Positions 1-7,642 are shown, counted from the first letter of the stretch. The stretch is DNA of 11,993 bases from an uncultured Clostridia bacterium (GCA_946545505.1 CAMNNN010000018.1:1-11993); one strand, 5' to 3'. Numbers and translations: made by a program. The notes: generated by a model not told the origin, from the letters alone.

Positions 1-537
1 CTTCATCTTGATTCGGAAGATCTTGAAGGAGACCTTAAGCACCTGTCGGAACTGGGACTGAAGGGCGTCAAAATACATCCGGATTTCCAGTTCTTCTCAC
101 TTGCCGAAGAAAGAGCCATAAGGCTCGGCCAGATGGTAAGAGATGCGGGGCTTCCTATCCTCACACACTGCGGCGATTTCAGGTTCAAGTTGTCGAATCC
201 CGACCAGCTTGAAGTCTTCTTAAAAGAACTTCCGGGACTTACTGTCATCGGCGCTCACTTAGGCGGATGGAGCAAGTGGAGTGAGGTTGAAGAGAAGATA
301 GCAGGCAAGTACGACATGTATGTGGATACATGCTCGAGCTTAAGATTTATGGACAAGAACGATGCAGTAAGACTCATGCGTAAGTTCGGAACGGACAAGG
401 TGCTTTTCGCGACGGATTACCCCACGTGGGATCATGAAAGCGAACTTAAGCTTATGGCTCAGCTCGACCTGACGGATACTGAACGGGAGCAGATATTCTA
501 TTCGAATGCAGCGCGGCTTCTGGGATTGAGTGAGTGA
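1..537 (+). CDS. Amidohydrolase-family metal-dependent hydrolase, C-terminal part (5' end outside window)
   Basis: The frame is open from base 1, so the N-terminus lies upstream; 178 residues remain. The visible part fits the back half of an amidohydrolase-2 type TIM barrel (PF04909-like). It shows KIHP (fragment residues 24-27), a strand ending in THCGD with a likely metal-binding His56, GAHLGGW with His86, and FATDYP with Asp139, the usual position of the catalytic metal-binding Asp. The C-terminus (IFYSNAARLLGL) is the typical family ending, in which the last helix follows the catalytic Asp. The N-terminal HxH metal motif cannot be checked. The substrate is unknown; relatives hydrolyse or decarboxylate small organic acids and amides. 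Its stop codon overlaps the tsaE start (TGATG), so it is probably cotranscribed with the t6A genes, although no functional link is known. The family is confident, the reaction is not. Confidence 0.85.
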   Translation, partial: LHLDSEDLEGDLKHLSELGLKGVKIHPDFQFFSLAEERAIRLGQMVRDAGLPILTHCGDFRFKLSNPDQLEVFLKELPGLTVIGAHLGGWSKWSEVEEKIAGKYDMYVDTCSSLRFMDKNDAVRLMRKFGTDKVLFATDYPTWDHESELKLMAQLDLTDTEREQIFYSNAARLLGLSE

Positions 538-986
538 TGGCTGAATATAAGACGACAACGGCCTCTGAGACGGAACAGATCGGCGTTATGCTGGGGCAGC
601 GTGCACATGCTGGTCTCGTGTATGCTCTGGATGGCGACCTCGGCGCGGGCAAGACCGTGCTTACCAGGGGTATCGCGAGGGGCATGGGCCTCAACGAAGA
701 TGATGTATGTTCCCCGACATTCACGATAGTAAATGAATACGATGAGATGAAGGACGGACAGAAGGCGGAGGTGCCGCTGTTCCACTTCGATACATACAGA
801 TTAGGAGACAGCGGCGACTTCCTTGATGCGGGACTCGACGAGTATTTCGACAGGGGCGGCGTGTGCGTTATCGAATGGAGTTCCGTTATCGCGGATCTTC
901 TGCCGGATGACACGGTCAGGATAAGGATAACGGGTGTGGGTGACACCAGAAGGATAGAGGTTGAAGATGAAGATTCTGTGCTGTGA
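537..986 (+). CDS. tsaE: TsaE, ATPase of the tRNA t6A37 (threonylcarbamoyladenosine) pathway
   Basis: TsaE is the cytoplasmic P-loop ATPase that works with TsaB and TsaD to transfer threonylcarbamoyl to A37 of ANN-decoding tRNAs. The 149-residue product has the usual family length. It shows the Walker A motif GDLGAGKT (residues 33-40), SPTF (59-62), HFDTYRL (83-89, including the conserved Asp85) and VIEWSS (111-116, with Glu113). I chose the ATG at 537, which overlaps the preceding TGA stop in the arrangement TGATG; a GTG three bases earlier (534) is the alternative. The Shine-Dalgarno sequence is weak, which suggests translational coupling to the amidohydrolase. The 3' end overlaps tsaB by 20 bases. 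Identification is firm. Confidence 0.96.
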   Translation: MAEYKTTTASETEQIGVMLGQRAHAGLVYALDGDLGAGKTVLTRGIARGMGLNEDDVCSPTFTIVNEYDEMKDGQKAEVPLFHFDTYRLGDSGDFLDAGLDEYFDRGGVCVIEWSSVIADLLPDDTVRIRITGVGDTRRIEVEDEDSVL

Positions 987-1653
987 CACTTCCAACAGAA
1001 CCTGTTGTGCAGGCATATATGATGAGGGTAATGAACTCGCATACGAGATAAGCCTCGAGAAGAAAACTCACTCGGAGACATTCATGCCTCTAGTGATGAG
1101 AGTGTTCGGGCAGTGCGGCCTGAACCCCGTAGACATGGACGCGCTCGCAGTTACGACAGGTCCCGGTTCTTTCACCGGAATCCGTATAGGTCTGTCTGCG
1201 GTTAAGGGCATGGCGCTCGCCGCGGGACTCGATGTTATCCCCGTGTCTTCTCTTAAGGCACTTGCAATGAGCGTGGATAACGTCGCTGCCGATGCTTCCG
1301 ACACTATTATCGTGCCCTGCTTTGACGCTCGAAATGACCGCGTGTTTGCCGCAGCTTATGATGATGCTTCAGGGGAGGCTCTCATAGAGGACGGCGCGTA
1401 CTTTAATCAGGACTTCACCGACTTGCTCAAGGCGGTCCCGGGGGCGGATACCAAACAGATACTTGTAGTAGGCGACGGTGCGGATACTATCAGAAAAGCT
1501 CTGTTCTTCACACACCGCGTTCAGTATGCTTCCGGTGCGGTTATACTTCCTAAGGGAATTCTCGCAGCTTCTAAGGGTATCGGGGCTGTTAACGGTGCCG
1601 CAGTAAAGGCTTCCTACTGCGCAGTCTCCCGTGCGGAGAGATATCAGAACTGA
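967..1653 (+). CDS. tsaB: TsaB, scaffold subunit of the tRNA t6A37 synthesis complex (YeaZ)
   Basis: TsaB is the inactive ASKHA-fold paralogue of TsaD that dimerises with it and recruits TsaE for t6A synthesis. The 228-residue product is of normal length. It starts with the family strand MKILCCDTS (Asp7), has HSE at 35-37, and carries the hallmark TGPGSFTGIRIGLSAVKGMA at 64-83. A second ASKHA-type strand, PCFDARNDRVFAAAY, lies near 118-132. The ATG at 967 is preceded by GAGG (957-960) with a 6-base gap; the in-frame TTG at 961 touches that GAGG and is unlikely. The gene overlaps tsaE by 20 bases and its TGA overlaps the rimI ATG (TGATG), so all three are translated from one mRNA. TsaD itself is not in the window. 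Confidence 0.96.
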   Translation: MKILCCDTSNRTCCAGIYDEGNELAYEISLEKKTHSETFMPLVMRVFGQCGLNPVDMDALAVTTGPGSFTGIRIGLSAVKGMALAAGLDVIPVSSLKALAMSVDNVAADASDTIIVPCFDARNDRVFAAAYDDASGEALIEDGAYFNQDFTDLLKAVPGADTKQILVVGDGADTIRKALFFTHRVQYASGAVILPKGILAASKGIGAVNGAAVKASYCAVSRAERYQN

Positions 1654-2093
1654 TGGAATATAAGACAGGTTTTGCTTCGTTAAATGATGTCGATCAGCTC
1701 ATGAAGATCGAGGCATCAGGCATCTCACATCCGTGGACGCGTGACAGCATAGAAGCGCTTATTAATGATGAGAATAAGATCGCATTGGTATCTTACATCG
1801 CTGACGGTTCCGCGATAGGTTATATCGGAGCTTCCTATGTGCTCGACGAAGCCGAGATAGGCAATGTGTGTGTGCTTCCGGAACACCGCGGCAAGGGCGT
1901 AGGAAAATCGCTTCTGAATGCACTTATAGATGAGCTTAAGTCACGCGGAGTCACGGTAGTCTTTCTCGAAGTGGAATCAGATAATTCGAATGCTGTCGCC
2001 CTCTATGAGAAGGCGGGATTTACTAAGTATAATTCGCGTAAGGATTATTACGGCGCAGGCCGTGATGCTATGTTATATAGAAGATCTCTATAA
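1653..2093 (+). CDS. rimI: RimI-type GNAT N-acetyltransferase (ribosomal protein S18 N-terminal alanine acetyltransferase family)
   Basis: The 146-residue protein is a single GNAT domain that uses acetyl-CoA to acetylate a protein N-terminus; in E. coli RimI acts on ribosomal protein S18. The acetyl-CoA pyrophosphate loop is RGKGVG at 79-84, following EIGNVCVLPEH. The FLEVESDNSNAVALYEKAGF block (104-123) and the closing RKDYY (129-133) are RimI hallmarks. The ATG sits on the tsaB stop codon (TGATG), and this position after tsaE-tsaB is the conserved Firmicutes context, which supports RimI over a generic GNAT. Its last 26 bases overlap the end of the opposing DUF2298 gene, and I see no terminator in between. 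The actual substrate here is not proven. Confidence 0.92.
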   Translation: MEYKTGFASLNDVDQLMKIEASGISHPWTRDSIEALINDENKIALVSYIADGSAIGYIGASYVLDEAEIGNVCVLPEHRGKGVGKSLLNALIDELKSRGVTVVFLEVESDNSNAVALYEKAGFTKYNSRKDYYGAGRDAMLYRRSL

Positions 2094-4701
2094 CCATCAG
2101 GTCGCCTTCGATATGTACTACGCGGCCGAGTGAAGCGAAGATGCCGGTATTATCGACGCCGCTGTATTTACTTCTTTCCAGATCGCCCACGATGACATAC
2201 TGAACGTTATACTTGCTCAGAAGATCGAAGACCACTTCGGGGTCATCGGAAGTGTACATGGTGTCAATGTCCGCATGACGGGGATTAAGGTAGAGCTCCC
2301 ATACATCGTGTTCGGGATCGGATACGAGAAGATCGGTCTCGGGATCAACGATTCCGTGATATCTCCACAGCCACTCATGAGTCTGCCAGCCGCATACTGT
2401 AGGAAGACCCGTATAAGCGGATACTATATTGTAATCCGTGTAGCTTAAGCCATACGCTTCGAGGATGACGGGATCTCCCTCGACATTCTCGTTAAGCCAT
2501 TCAATGCAGTTGTAGTAATCAGTAAGATTGCCGGGTCTTACATTGTTGTTGTACGGACTTGTGTAATCCAGAAGGTAACGCGTACCGTCAAGGTATTTAT
2601 AGTTGTCGCGCGACAGGCTGCCGCATCTTTGTCTTAGTGATACGAGCGTATAATGCGCAGGTACGAGAAGCATGAAGCAGAAGACGATGGAGATGATAAA
2701 TGATACCGTGCTGAATTGTCCGGACGGTGTCTCCATGAACATCAGCCTCAGTACAGCGTAGATCATACAGATCGACAGGATGATGAAGGCCGCGTAAGTG
2801 AACTTAAACATCGTGTTGCTTCTTAAGTAACCGCCCGTATAGATGTCGCGCACATAGAAGATCTCGGGTGCGATGAGAAGAAGTATGCCTACGACGATGC
2901 TGCCGCATACGAGAACGTCCATGGGATTACGCTGCATGAGGAATTTCGAGACGGGGTTGTTGTAAGTAACCGAAGCCGCCTTCTTGCCGTTAAGCTCGAC
3001 ATGCTTTCTGAAGATGATGACGAATACCAGGAAGGTGACGCAGATGATGACATGCGTTCCCCACAGAATGAAGAGCTGGTACATAGGAGAGTGATTGACG
3101 CATGCTCCGAGCTTGTTGCTTATCATGTCGAAATTCATGTTGAACGGAAGGCTGACGACAGTCGCTGTCGTGAACAAAAAGCTCATGCCTGTCGCCGTAC
3201 GGGTGAGTGCCGAAGGGCACGATGTGCTTAAGTACAGGGAGACAGCGAGCAGCAGGAGCTGGAATAATGCGTGGATAAGAGGCTGGTATGCGAATGCAAG
3301 GTAAAAGCCCAGTATTCCTCCCACGATAATGAAGAAGAAAACTGCGCCGAGCACCGTGCAGAACTTGCGTGAGGCGTAAATGTTATAGATGAGAAGCACC
3401 ATCGAGCCGAAGATGAAGTAGATGAGAAAGTCCCAGTAGTTCGTCATCTGACAGATGCCGAGGAGGACTGCGATTGCGATCAGTTCAGGCTGAAGAACCG
3501 ACTTTAACGCTGTCAGGATCTTCTCCTTGAGACTTGGATCATTACCTTCGATGTCGATGATGTCCTTACGGTCGGCAGCCTTGTAGATTCTCGAGATGAG
3601 TGAGACAGACAAAGCTATGATGAGCAGGACATTAATGATCGAGCACACATGTGCGTGCAGGTCACCTATCAGATAGGAATAGAAAGGAAACTCCTCTATC
3701 GTGTAGTCGCCGCCGTTCGCGATGCCTTCGATGAGCGAAGAGTCGGGGTTGTGCCCGATGAATCTCGTGCTGTCGGGATAGAAGAAGTGGTCCGTCCTAC
3801 CCACGTCAATTCCCATACCCGTAAAGATATCCAGAAGACCGTTGCCGATGCTGTTCTCGTCATAGAAGAATGAGTGCGAGTTGCCGAATATCATAGCGGC
3901 GAATGCCGTGAGCACACCACCGATAACTCCGACATATCCCGGACACTTGAGCCCCTGTTCGCGTGCGGAGTCGATAAGCATCCTGCCTATCGCAAAACAC
4001 ATGGCGAAAGGGAGTGCGATCGAGCAGCACATGCTTATGTTATAAGCGATGCCAGGAGTGATAAGCGACAGCTTGGTTAAGAATGCGTAGATATACTGGC
4101 CGAAGTAGTAGTAATTGATCGAGTAGCCTGACAGCCACATATCATTCGCGGGCAGTTCGGGATTACGGATCATGGACATCATGAAGCCGTAGTCCATGAA
4201 CTTCTCCTGACCGTTGATGTTGGGGTTCATGCCCTTATAAAAGCACAGCATCGTCATGACCAGAGCGAAGATCGTCTCTTCCGTTACGATACCCGTGAGT
4301 GTGTCTTCCTGTCTTAATGCATCAATGGCATTCTCGCGAAGATCCTTCGGATACCAGCAGGCGAATGCGAGAACGATGACCGAGAGGATTATAAACAGGA
4401 GATTTAACTTCCCGATCTTAAGATAAGTAAGCGTCCAGACGGCAAGCCCGCAAGCGAGGAACCCCAGTGGTTTTCCAAAAGTGAAGCCGCCGCTTCGGGA
4501 TCCGGGGAATAGCATGACGGTCAAAGGATAGGATGCCGCAGCAAATATCAGGAGCGTGAACATAAAACGCGCCGTATATAAAGTGTCTGAGGCTCCCATT
4601 ATAAAGAGCCCGGGGATAAAGTAAGCTGCCGCGGGGATCAGGAGCAGAAGAAGTTTTTCCGGATCATAACGCCGTGACAATTGCTTCTTCTTTGTGCTCA
4701 T
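2068..4701 (-). CDS. DUF2298 (Chlor_Arch_YYY) polytopic membrane protein, putative GT-C-like glycosyltransferase
   Basis: This is an 877-residue integral membrane protein with more than ten hydrophobic segments between about residues 16 and 685, then a soluble C-terminal domain of about 190 residues. Family landmarks are EKFMDYGFM (166-174), the namesake NYYYFGQ (196-202), EFPFYSYLIGDLHAHV (337-352), TNYWDF (420-425) and, in the C-terminal part, GWQTHEWLWR (771-780). Acidic residues in the EKFMD loop and the DLHAH loop resemble the extracytoplasmic catalytic loops of GT-C glycosyltransferases that use polyprenyl-phosphate sugars, but this assignment is inference; the family has no proven reaction that I know of. 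The ATG at 4701 has AAGGAA ten bases upstream (4712-4717). The gene overlaps the flavoprotein gene by 38 bases and is the last of the minus-strand operon. It ends in TAG inside rimI. Confidence 0.88.
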   Translation of the reverse strand: MSTKKKQLSRRYDPEKLLLLLIPAAAYFIPGLFIMGASDTLYTARFMFTLLIFAAASYPLTVMLFPGSRSGGFTFGKPLGFLACGLAVWTLTYLKIGKLNLLFIILSVIVLAFACWYPKDLRENAIDALRQEDTLTGIVTEETIFALVMTMLCFYKGMNPNINGQEKFMDYGFMMSMIRNPELPANDMWLSGYSINYYYFGQYIYAFLTKLSLITPGIAYNISMCCSIALPFAMCFAIGRMLIDSAREQGLKCPGYVGVIGGVLTAFAAMIFGNSHSFFYDENSIGNGLLDIFTGMGIDVGRTDHFFYPDSTRFIGHNPDSSLIEGIANGGDYTIEEFPFYSYLIGDLHAHVCSIINVLLIIALSVSLISRIYKAADRKDIIDIEGNDPSLKEKILTALKSVLQPELIAIAVLLGICQMTNYWDFLIYFIFGSMVLLIYNIYASRKFCTVLGAVFFFIIVGGILGFYLAFAYQPLIHALFQLLLLAVSLYLSTSCPSALTRTATGMSFLFTTATVVSLPFNMNFDMISNKLGACVNHSPMYQLFILWGTHVIICVTFLVFVIIFRKHVELNGKKAASVTYNNPVSKFLMQRNPMDVLVCGSIVVGILLLIAPEIFYVRDIYTGGYLRSNTMFKFTYAAFIILSICMIYAVLRLMFMETPSGQFSTVSFIISIVFCFMLLVPAHYTLVSLRQRCGSLSRDNYKYLDGTRYLLDYTSPYNNNVRPGNLTDYYNCIEWLNENVEGDPVILEAYGLSYTDYNIVSAYTGLPTVCGWQTHEWLWRYHGIVDPETDLLVSDPEHDVWELYLNPRHADIDTMYTSDDPEVVFDLLSKYNVQYVIVGDLERSKYSGVDNTGIFASLGRVVHIEGDLMVIEIFYIT

Positions 4702-5737
4702 TCTCTGATGCTTCCTTGGTGATGATTCTGTTACAGATGTCGTTTGACAAAGCAGTTATTCTGTCCATTCGGTTCTCGGGAACTTCCGTGACCGCATGGC
4801 TTGTCAGTGCAGAAGAACATACATAGATATTCTCTAGAGGCTCAGACAGATCCGTTTCCGGGAACTGCTCCGAGACGGCATAGCGTACCTTGGTAAGGCG
4901 CCATGACTTGATGTCCGATTTCTTGATAAGAGGGAAGAGCTTCCTGTAAGCACGGAAGTACTCGTCCATGATCTTCTGGTCTGACTCGACCCAGAGCGGA
5001 TCGGAAATCTGACACTTTCCCACGAGGTACAGTACCTGGCCGCCGTATGATCTGTCGTTGATACATGCGGTATGGTTGATGATCCTCGCGAACGGATGAT
5101 CCGTGTTGGCCGGAAACTTGAGCTGAATATAAGCATCGCTAGGAAGCTTCTTCATGAGAAGCGCGAGACAGATGCGTGACTGATAAGTGAGATTCATGAG
5201 CTGATCTCTGGTGTTCATGGAGATGGGAAGTCCGTGACTTACATTGACGAAGGTTCTGCATGAACCCGTGAAGATAACATAACGGCTCTCGACTTCATAC
5301 TTACGTGAATCAGACAGGATACATGTTGTCACATAAGTGCCGTCCTCGTTACGGGTTATCTCGGAGACCGAAGATGAGTAGAGGATCTTGCCTCCGTTGT
5401 CTGTTATCGTCTGTATAAGAAGGTTGACGAGAGTCGCGAAACCTCCTTCGAAATATCCGATCTTTTTACGTGATGCTCGTCCGTACCAGAACGCGTCATA
5501 CCACTTGATCTTGCTGTCTATTCCGAGTTCCTTCGCGACTGACAGAAGTGCCTTGTCTGTCCTTCTGATGTGGTGGGGAAGAAGCTCAATGTATTCGCTT
5601 CCTATGTGCGTGGACGCCATGAGTCCGCCCGGGGATGTGAGCTCCTCCAGGATGACTACATCGTGGCCTGCCTTGGACAGACGCATTCCGCACAGAAGGC
5701 CTGACAGGCCTGCGCCTATGATGCAGACTTTACTCAT
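4664..5737 (-). CDS. FAD-dependent oxidoreductase (protoporphyrinogen oxidase / UDP-galactopyranose mutase-like fold)
   Basis: The 357-residue protein opens with a textbook dinucleotide-binding fold: KVCIIGAGLSGLLCG (GxGxxG at 8-13), then an acidic ribose-binding Glu31, then SPGGL (35-39). This matches the amine oxidase/phytoene desaturase/UDP-galactopyranose mutase superfamily. The stretch LLPHHIRRTDKALLSVAKEL (52-71) resembles flavoproteins often annotated as amine oxidases and found near glycosyltransferase genes. The C-terminal FAD-contact strand reads NIYVCSSAL (303-311) without the usual Gly-Asp pair, so the cofactor pocket or reaction may differ from classical members. Its ATG overlaps the DUF1015 stop (ATGA) and its 3' end overlaps the DUF2298 gene by 38 bases, indicating tight coupling. 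The substrate is unknown; a sugar, a polyprenyl lipid or an isoprenoid are possibilities suggested only by context. Confidence 0.85.
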   Translation of the reverse strand: MSKVCIIGAGLSGLLCGMRLSKAGHDVVILEELTSPGGLMASTHIGSEYIELLPHHIRRTDKALLSVAKELGIDSKIKWYDAFWYGRASRKKIGYFEGGFATLVNLLIQTITDNGGKILYSSSVSEITRNEDGTYVTTCILSDSRKYEVESRYVIFTGSCRTFVNVSHGLPISMNTRDQLMNLTYQSRICLALLMKKLPSDAYIQLKFPANTDHPFARIINHTACINDRSYGGQVLYLVGKCQISDPLWVESDQKIMDEYFRAYRKLFPLIKKSDIKSWRLTKVRYAVSEQFPETDLSEPLENIYVCSSALTSHAVTEVPENRMDRITALSNDICNRIITKEASENEHKEEAIVTAL

Positions 5738-6975
5738 AATGTGATCTTTCTGGCCTCAAGGTAGAATCGCTTTTCGAAGGATTCTCCCATAGAGAAAGTC
5801 TTGCGGGGGAAGACGCCTTCTGTCTCGATTGTGCCGAAGAAAGTGTCCTTGCTGATTCCGGGGACAAGGATGCCGACGGCATTGCCTGTGGAGAGCTTAC
5901 GTACGGAGTCTTCGCCGTGAATGTAGTCGCAGTTGAGTTCGTATTTGTCGATCATCATCTGAACTGAACCTACCGCGAGAGTATGAGGTGCGTTCCTTAA
6001 GGTTACAGTGATGTCTTCATTGCCTTCGGAAACTACCGTGAAAGACTGCGATCCGGTGCCCATGTTGTCCTTGCCGAAGAATTCCTCGGCCTTTGCCATG
6101 AACTCATCTTTGCTTATGCCGAAGATAACACGGTGAATAGGCTCGAAGTCGAGACCTTTGTCGTGAATGTTGACAGCCTCTGCGAGCGCGAATCTTGCAG
6201 GGTGAGTATTCTGCTGATCGGCGGGAACCGTCTTCTTGACGTTCTCCCAGTGCGCCTTCGCGGACGCGAGTGAGTGGTTGCCGTCGCCCACAGCGAAAAG
6301 CAGACCGTCAGCGCTGATGAGTGACTTGAAATCATTCACAATGCCTTCGGCTGCAGCGGAACCTGCGGGGATGAATCTTCCCGTGATGTGTCCGGAATTC
6401 TGCATGAGGTCAGTGTCGTAGATAACGTCGGGGGCAGTCTTAAGAGCATTGCCGATGACCTTGTCTTCGGGGTCATCATATAAGAGCATGATGTGAGGCA
6501 GCTCTACTGCAGCATTAGCTCTGATCTTAACGCGGGGAGGAATGCGGCTTAAGACCGTTCCTTCAGTGGCGCGTACGAGCGCCTTGTTGCCAGGTGTGAA
6601 GTCGTAAGTCTCGAGATCTACTGCGAGCATGACTCCTCTTCTTGAAGGGTGGAGGCTTGTCGATCTGTCTGTGATGATGAAGCCTTCAGAAGGCGCGGAC
6701 CAGATGCCCTCGCTCATATACTTGTTGATGTTTGATGCGATGTCCTTAAGATCGTTCTCGATCTGCTCTGCTGTCTCGATGCCGAGCTTTACCTCGGGCA
6801 GAACGATCCTTAATGCAGAAGGCTCGCTTCCTACGAACTTGTCGCACTCTTCCCAGTACTCAGGTTCTGATGTGAACTGATCACAGGCGATTACCGCCCA
6901 CTTCTTAAGATCCGTTCCTTCCCTGGGAAGGAGGATGTCGGGGATTGCTACTGCAGGGATATCCGTAAGTCTCAT
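5734..6975 (-). CDS. DUF1015 family protein of unknown function
   Basis: The 413-residue product matches the length and landmarks of the DUF1015 family (PF06245). It begins RLTDIPAVAIPDILLP, has RATEGTVLSRIPPR (136-149), the GDGNHSLASAK motif (230-240) and the family ending FPRKTFSMGESFEKRFYLE (389-407). The DGNHS motif recalls the DGxHR motif of ParB/Srx-fold kinases such as free serine kinases; that link is an inference and the function is unknown. The frame stays open upstream to 7146, but I place the start at the ATG at 6975 because family similarity starts there and AAAGGAA lies about six bases upstream. The 57 extra codons are low-complexity and cross the promoter. It is the first gene of the minus-strand operon and shares ATGA with the flavoprotein gene. 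Confidence 0.88.
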   Translation of the reverse strand: MRLTDIPAVAIPDILLPREGTDLKKWAVIACDQFTSEPEYWEECDKFVGSEPSALRIVLPEVKLGIETAEQIENDLKDIASNINKYMSEGIWSAPSEGFIITDRSTSLHPSRRGVMLAVDLETYDFTPGNKALVRATEGTVLSRIPPRVKIRANAAVELPHIMLLYDDPEDKVIGNALKTAPDVIYDTDLMQNSGHITGRFIPAGSAAAEGIVNDFKSLISADGLLFAVGDGNHSLASAKAHWENVKKTVPADQQNTHPARFALAEAVNIHDKGLDFEPIHRVIFGISKDEFMAKAEEFFGKDNMGTGSQSFTVVSEGNEDITVTLRNAPHTLAVGSVQMMIDKYELNCDYIHGEDSVRKLSTGNAVGILVPGISKDTFFGTIETEGVFPRKTFSMGESFEKRFYLEARKITL

Positions 6976-7012
6976 GGTAAATTCCTTTATATAAAAAATA
7001 AGTACAGTGGAT

Positions 7013-7021
7013 ATTCTATCA
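7013..7021 (-). promoter_or_regulatory. Extended -10 promoter element for the DUF1015-flavoprotein-DUF2298 operon
   Basis: Read on the minus strand the site is TGATAGAAT, an extended -10 (TGN followed by TAGAAT, one mismatch to TATAAT). It would start transcription near 7006, giving a leader of about 30 bases that includes the AAAGGAA ribosome binding site of the DUF1015 gene. No good -35 lies at the usual distance, which extended -10 promoters tolerate. This is a sequence prediction only. Confidence 0.45.
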
Positions 7022-7068
7022 CGGGTCTTTGTCATATTCGACAGGAATTGTAGAAAATTGTCGGGATT

Positions 7069-7099
7069 TAGCAGGTGTTTCCCACCTTTATTCCTGCTA
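7069..7099. repeat. 7-bp perfect inverted repeat in the divergent intergenic region, candidate operator
   Basis: TAGCAGG at 7069-7075 and CCTGCTA at 7093-7099 are exact inverse complements separated by 17 bases, a centre-to-centre distance of 24 bases. Nested and partly competing with it is AGGTG/CACCT (7073-7077 and 7083-7087). It lies between the divergent DUF1015 and 7146 genes, about 50 bases from each side of their control signals. It may be a regulator binding site or fold in RNA. No regulator can be named. Confidence 0.35.
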
Positions 7100-7145
7100 C
7101 GCTTAATTTGCCGGCAACGATTAATGATTAAGGAGATTGATAACA

Positions 7146-7607
7146 ATGAATGAGAATGAGATTAATGAGAATGCAATGCCAGCGAACGAGTCTGAGGTTT
7201 CCGGTAACGATAGCAGAAATGATTCCGGAAGCGGAAAGCGCAGCGGTTCCGACCTTAAGGAACTCGCGCATCAGGTGTGCATTGTCATTTACGGATACAT
7301 AGGTGTTCTTAAGAACGAAGGTCATACATCTATGGGTAATCTTCTGTTTCAGGAGATGATGAACATGAATGCGGCTGCAAGTCTCACGTCGGAGTCGATC
7401 GGCAGAGACAGATTTATTGAGAATCTTGAGAAAGGCTTTTATTCTTCCGGAAGACTTCTTGTTTATCTGGAATTCTGCGGAACTCTTGATAAGAACAATG
7501 CCGTAAGAGAGGCGATAGTCGAGTCTGTAACGGGTATTCATAAGATATTCGCAGCTTCTGTAAAGACCGTAAGATCCAAACAGCAAAAGCAGTCTATGCC
7601 CATCTGA
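7146..7607 (+). CDS. Small helical protein of unknown function, possibly four-helix-bundle
   Basis: I do not recognise this 153-residue protein with certainty. Residues 1-35 are low complexity, rich in Asn, Glu, Ser, Gly and Asp, and probably disordered. The rest reads as four amphipathic helices at about 36-57, 62-83, 87-113 and 117-145. The pattern NAAASLTSES followed by FIENLEKGFYSSGRLLVYLE (90-109) loosely recalls the four-helix-bundle proteins of the S23/23S rRNA intervening-sequence and Avd type, but the similarity is weak and the name is an inference. There is no signal peptide or membrane segment. The ATG at 7146 has AAGGAG at 7130-7135 with a ten-base gap; the in-frame TTG at 7137 is one base from that site and unlikely. 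A terminator follows directly, so the gene is probably a single transcription unit, divergent from DUF1015. I could not identify its own promoter. Confidence 0.75.
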   Translation: MNENEINENAMPANESEVSGNDSRNDSGSGKRSGSDLKELAHQVCIVIYGYIGVLKNEGHTSMGNLLFQEMMNMNAAASLTSESIGRDRFIENLEKGFYSSGRLLVYLEFCGTLDKNNAVREAIVESVTGIHKIFAASVKTVRSKQQKQSMPI

Positions 7608-7615
7608 TATAACTG

Positions 7616-7642
7616 CGGGGGGCGGCTGGAGCCCCCCGTTTC
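7616..7642 (+). terminator. Rho-independent terminator after the small helical protein gene
   Basis: CGGGGGGC (7616-7623) pairs perfectly with GCCCCCCG (7631-7638) around the seven-base loop GGCTGGA, eight bases after the TGA stop, and is followed by TTTC. The T tract is short, but the stem is very GC-rich. GATAT (7606-7610) and ATATC (7643-7647) could extend the base of the hairpin, which would also let it work as a partial terminator in the reverse direction. Confidence 0.75.

Noticed and set aside
961..966. TTG start for tsaB
   Set aside because: It directly touches the GAGG ribosome binding site; the ATG six bases later gives the conserved N-terminus.
452..1081. 209-codon open frame on the minus strand across tsaE and tsaB
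   Set aside because: It is antisense to two well-conserved genes, has Ser/Arg-rich shadow composition and no ribosome binding site.
6976..7146. 57-codon N-terminal extension of the DUF1015 frame
   Set aside because: Family similarity begins at the ATG at 6975, which has its own AAAGGAA site; the extension runs through the promoter and lacks protein-like composition.
7128..7586. 152-codon minus-strand frame opposite the small helical protein gene
   Set aside because: The plus-strand gene has AAGGAG, an ATG and a terminator right after its stop; the minus frame has none of these.
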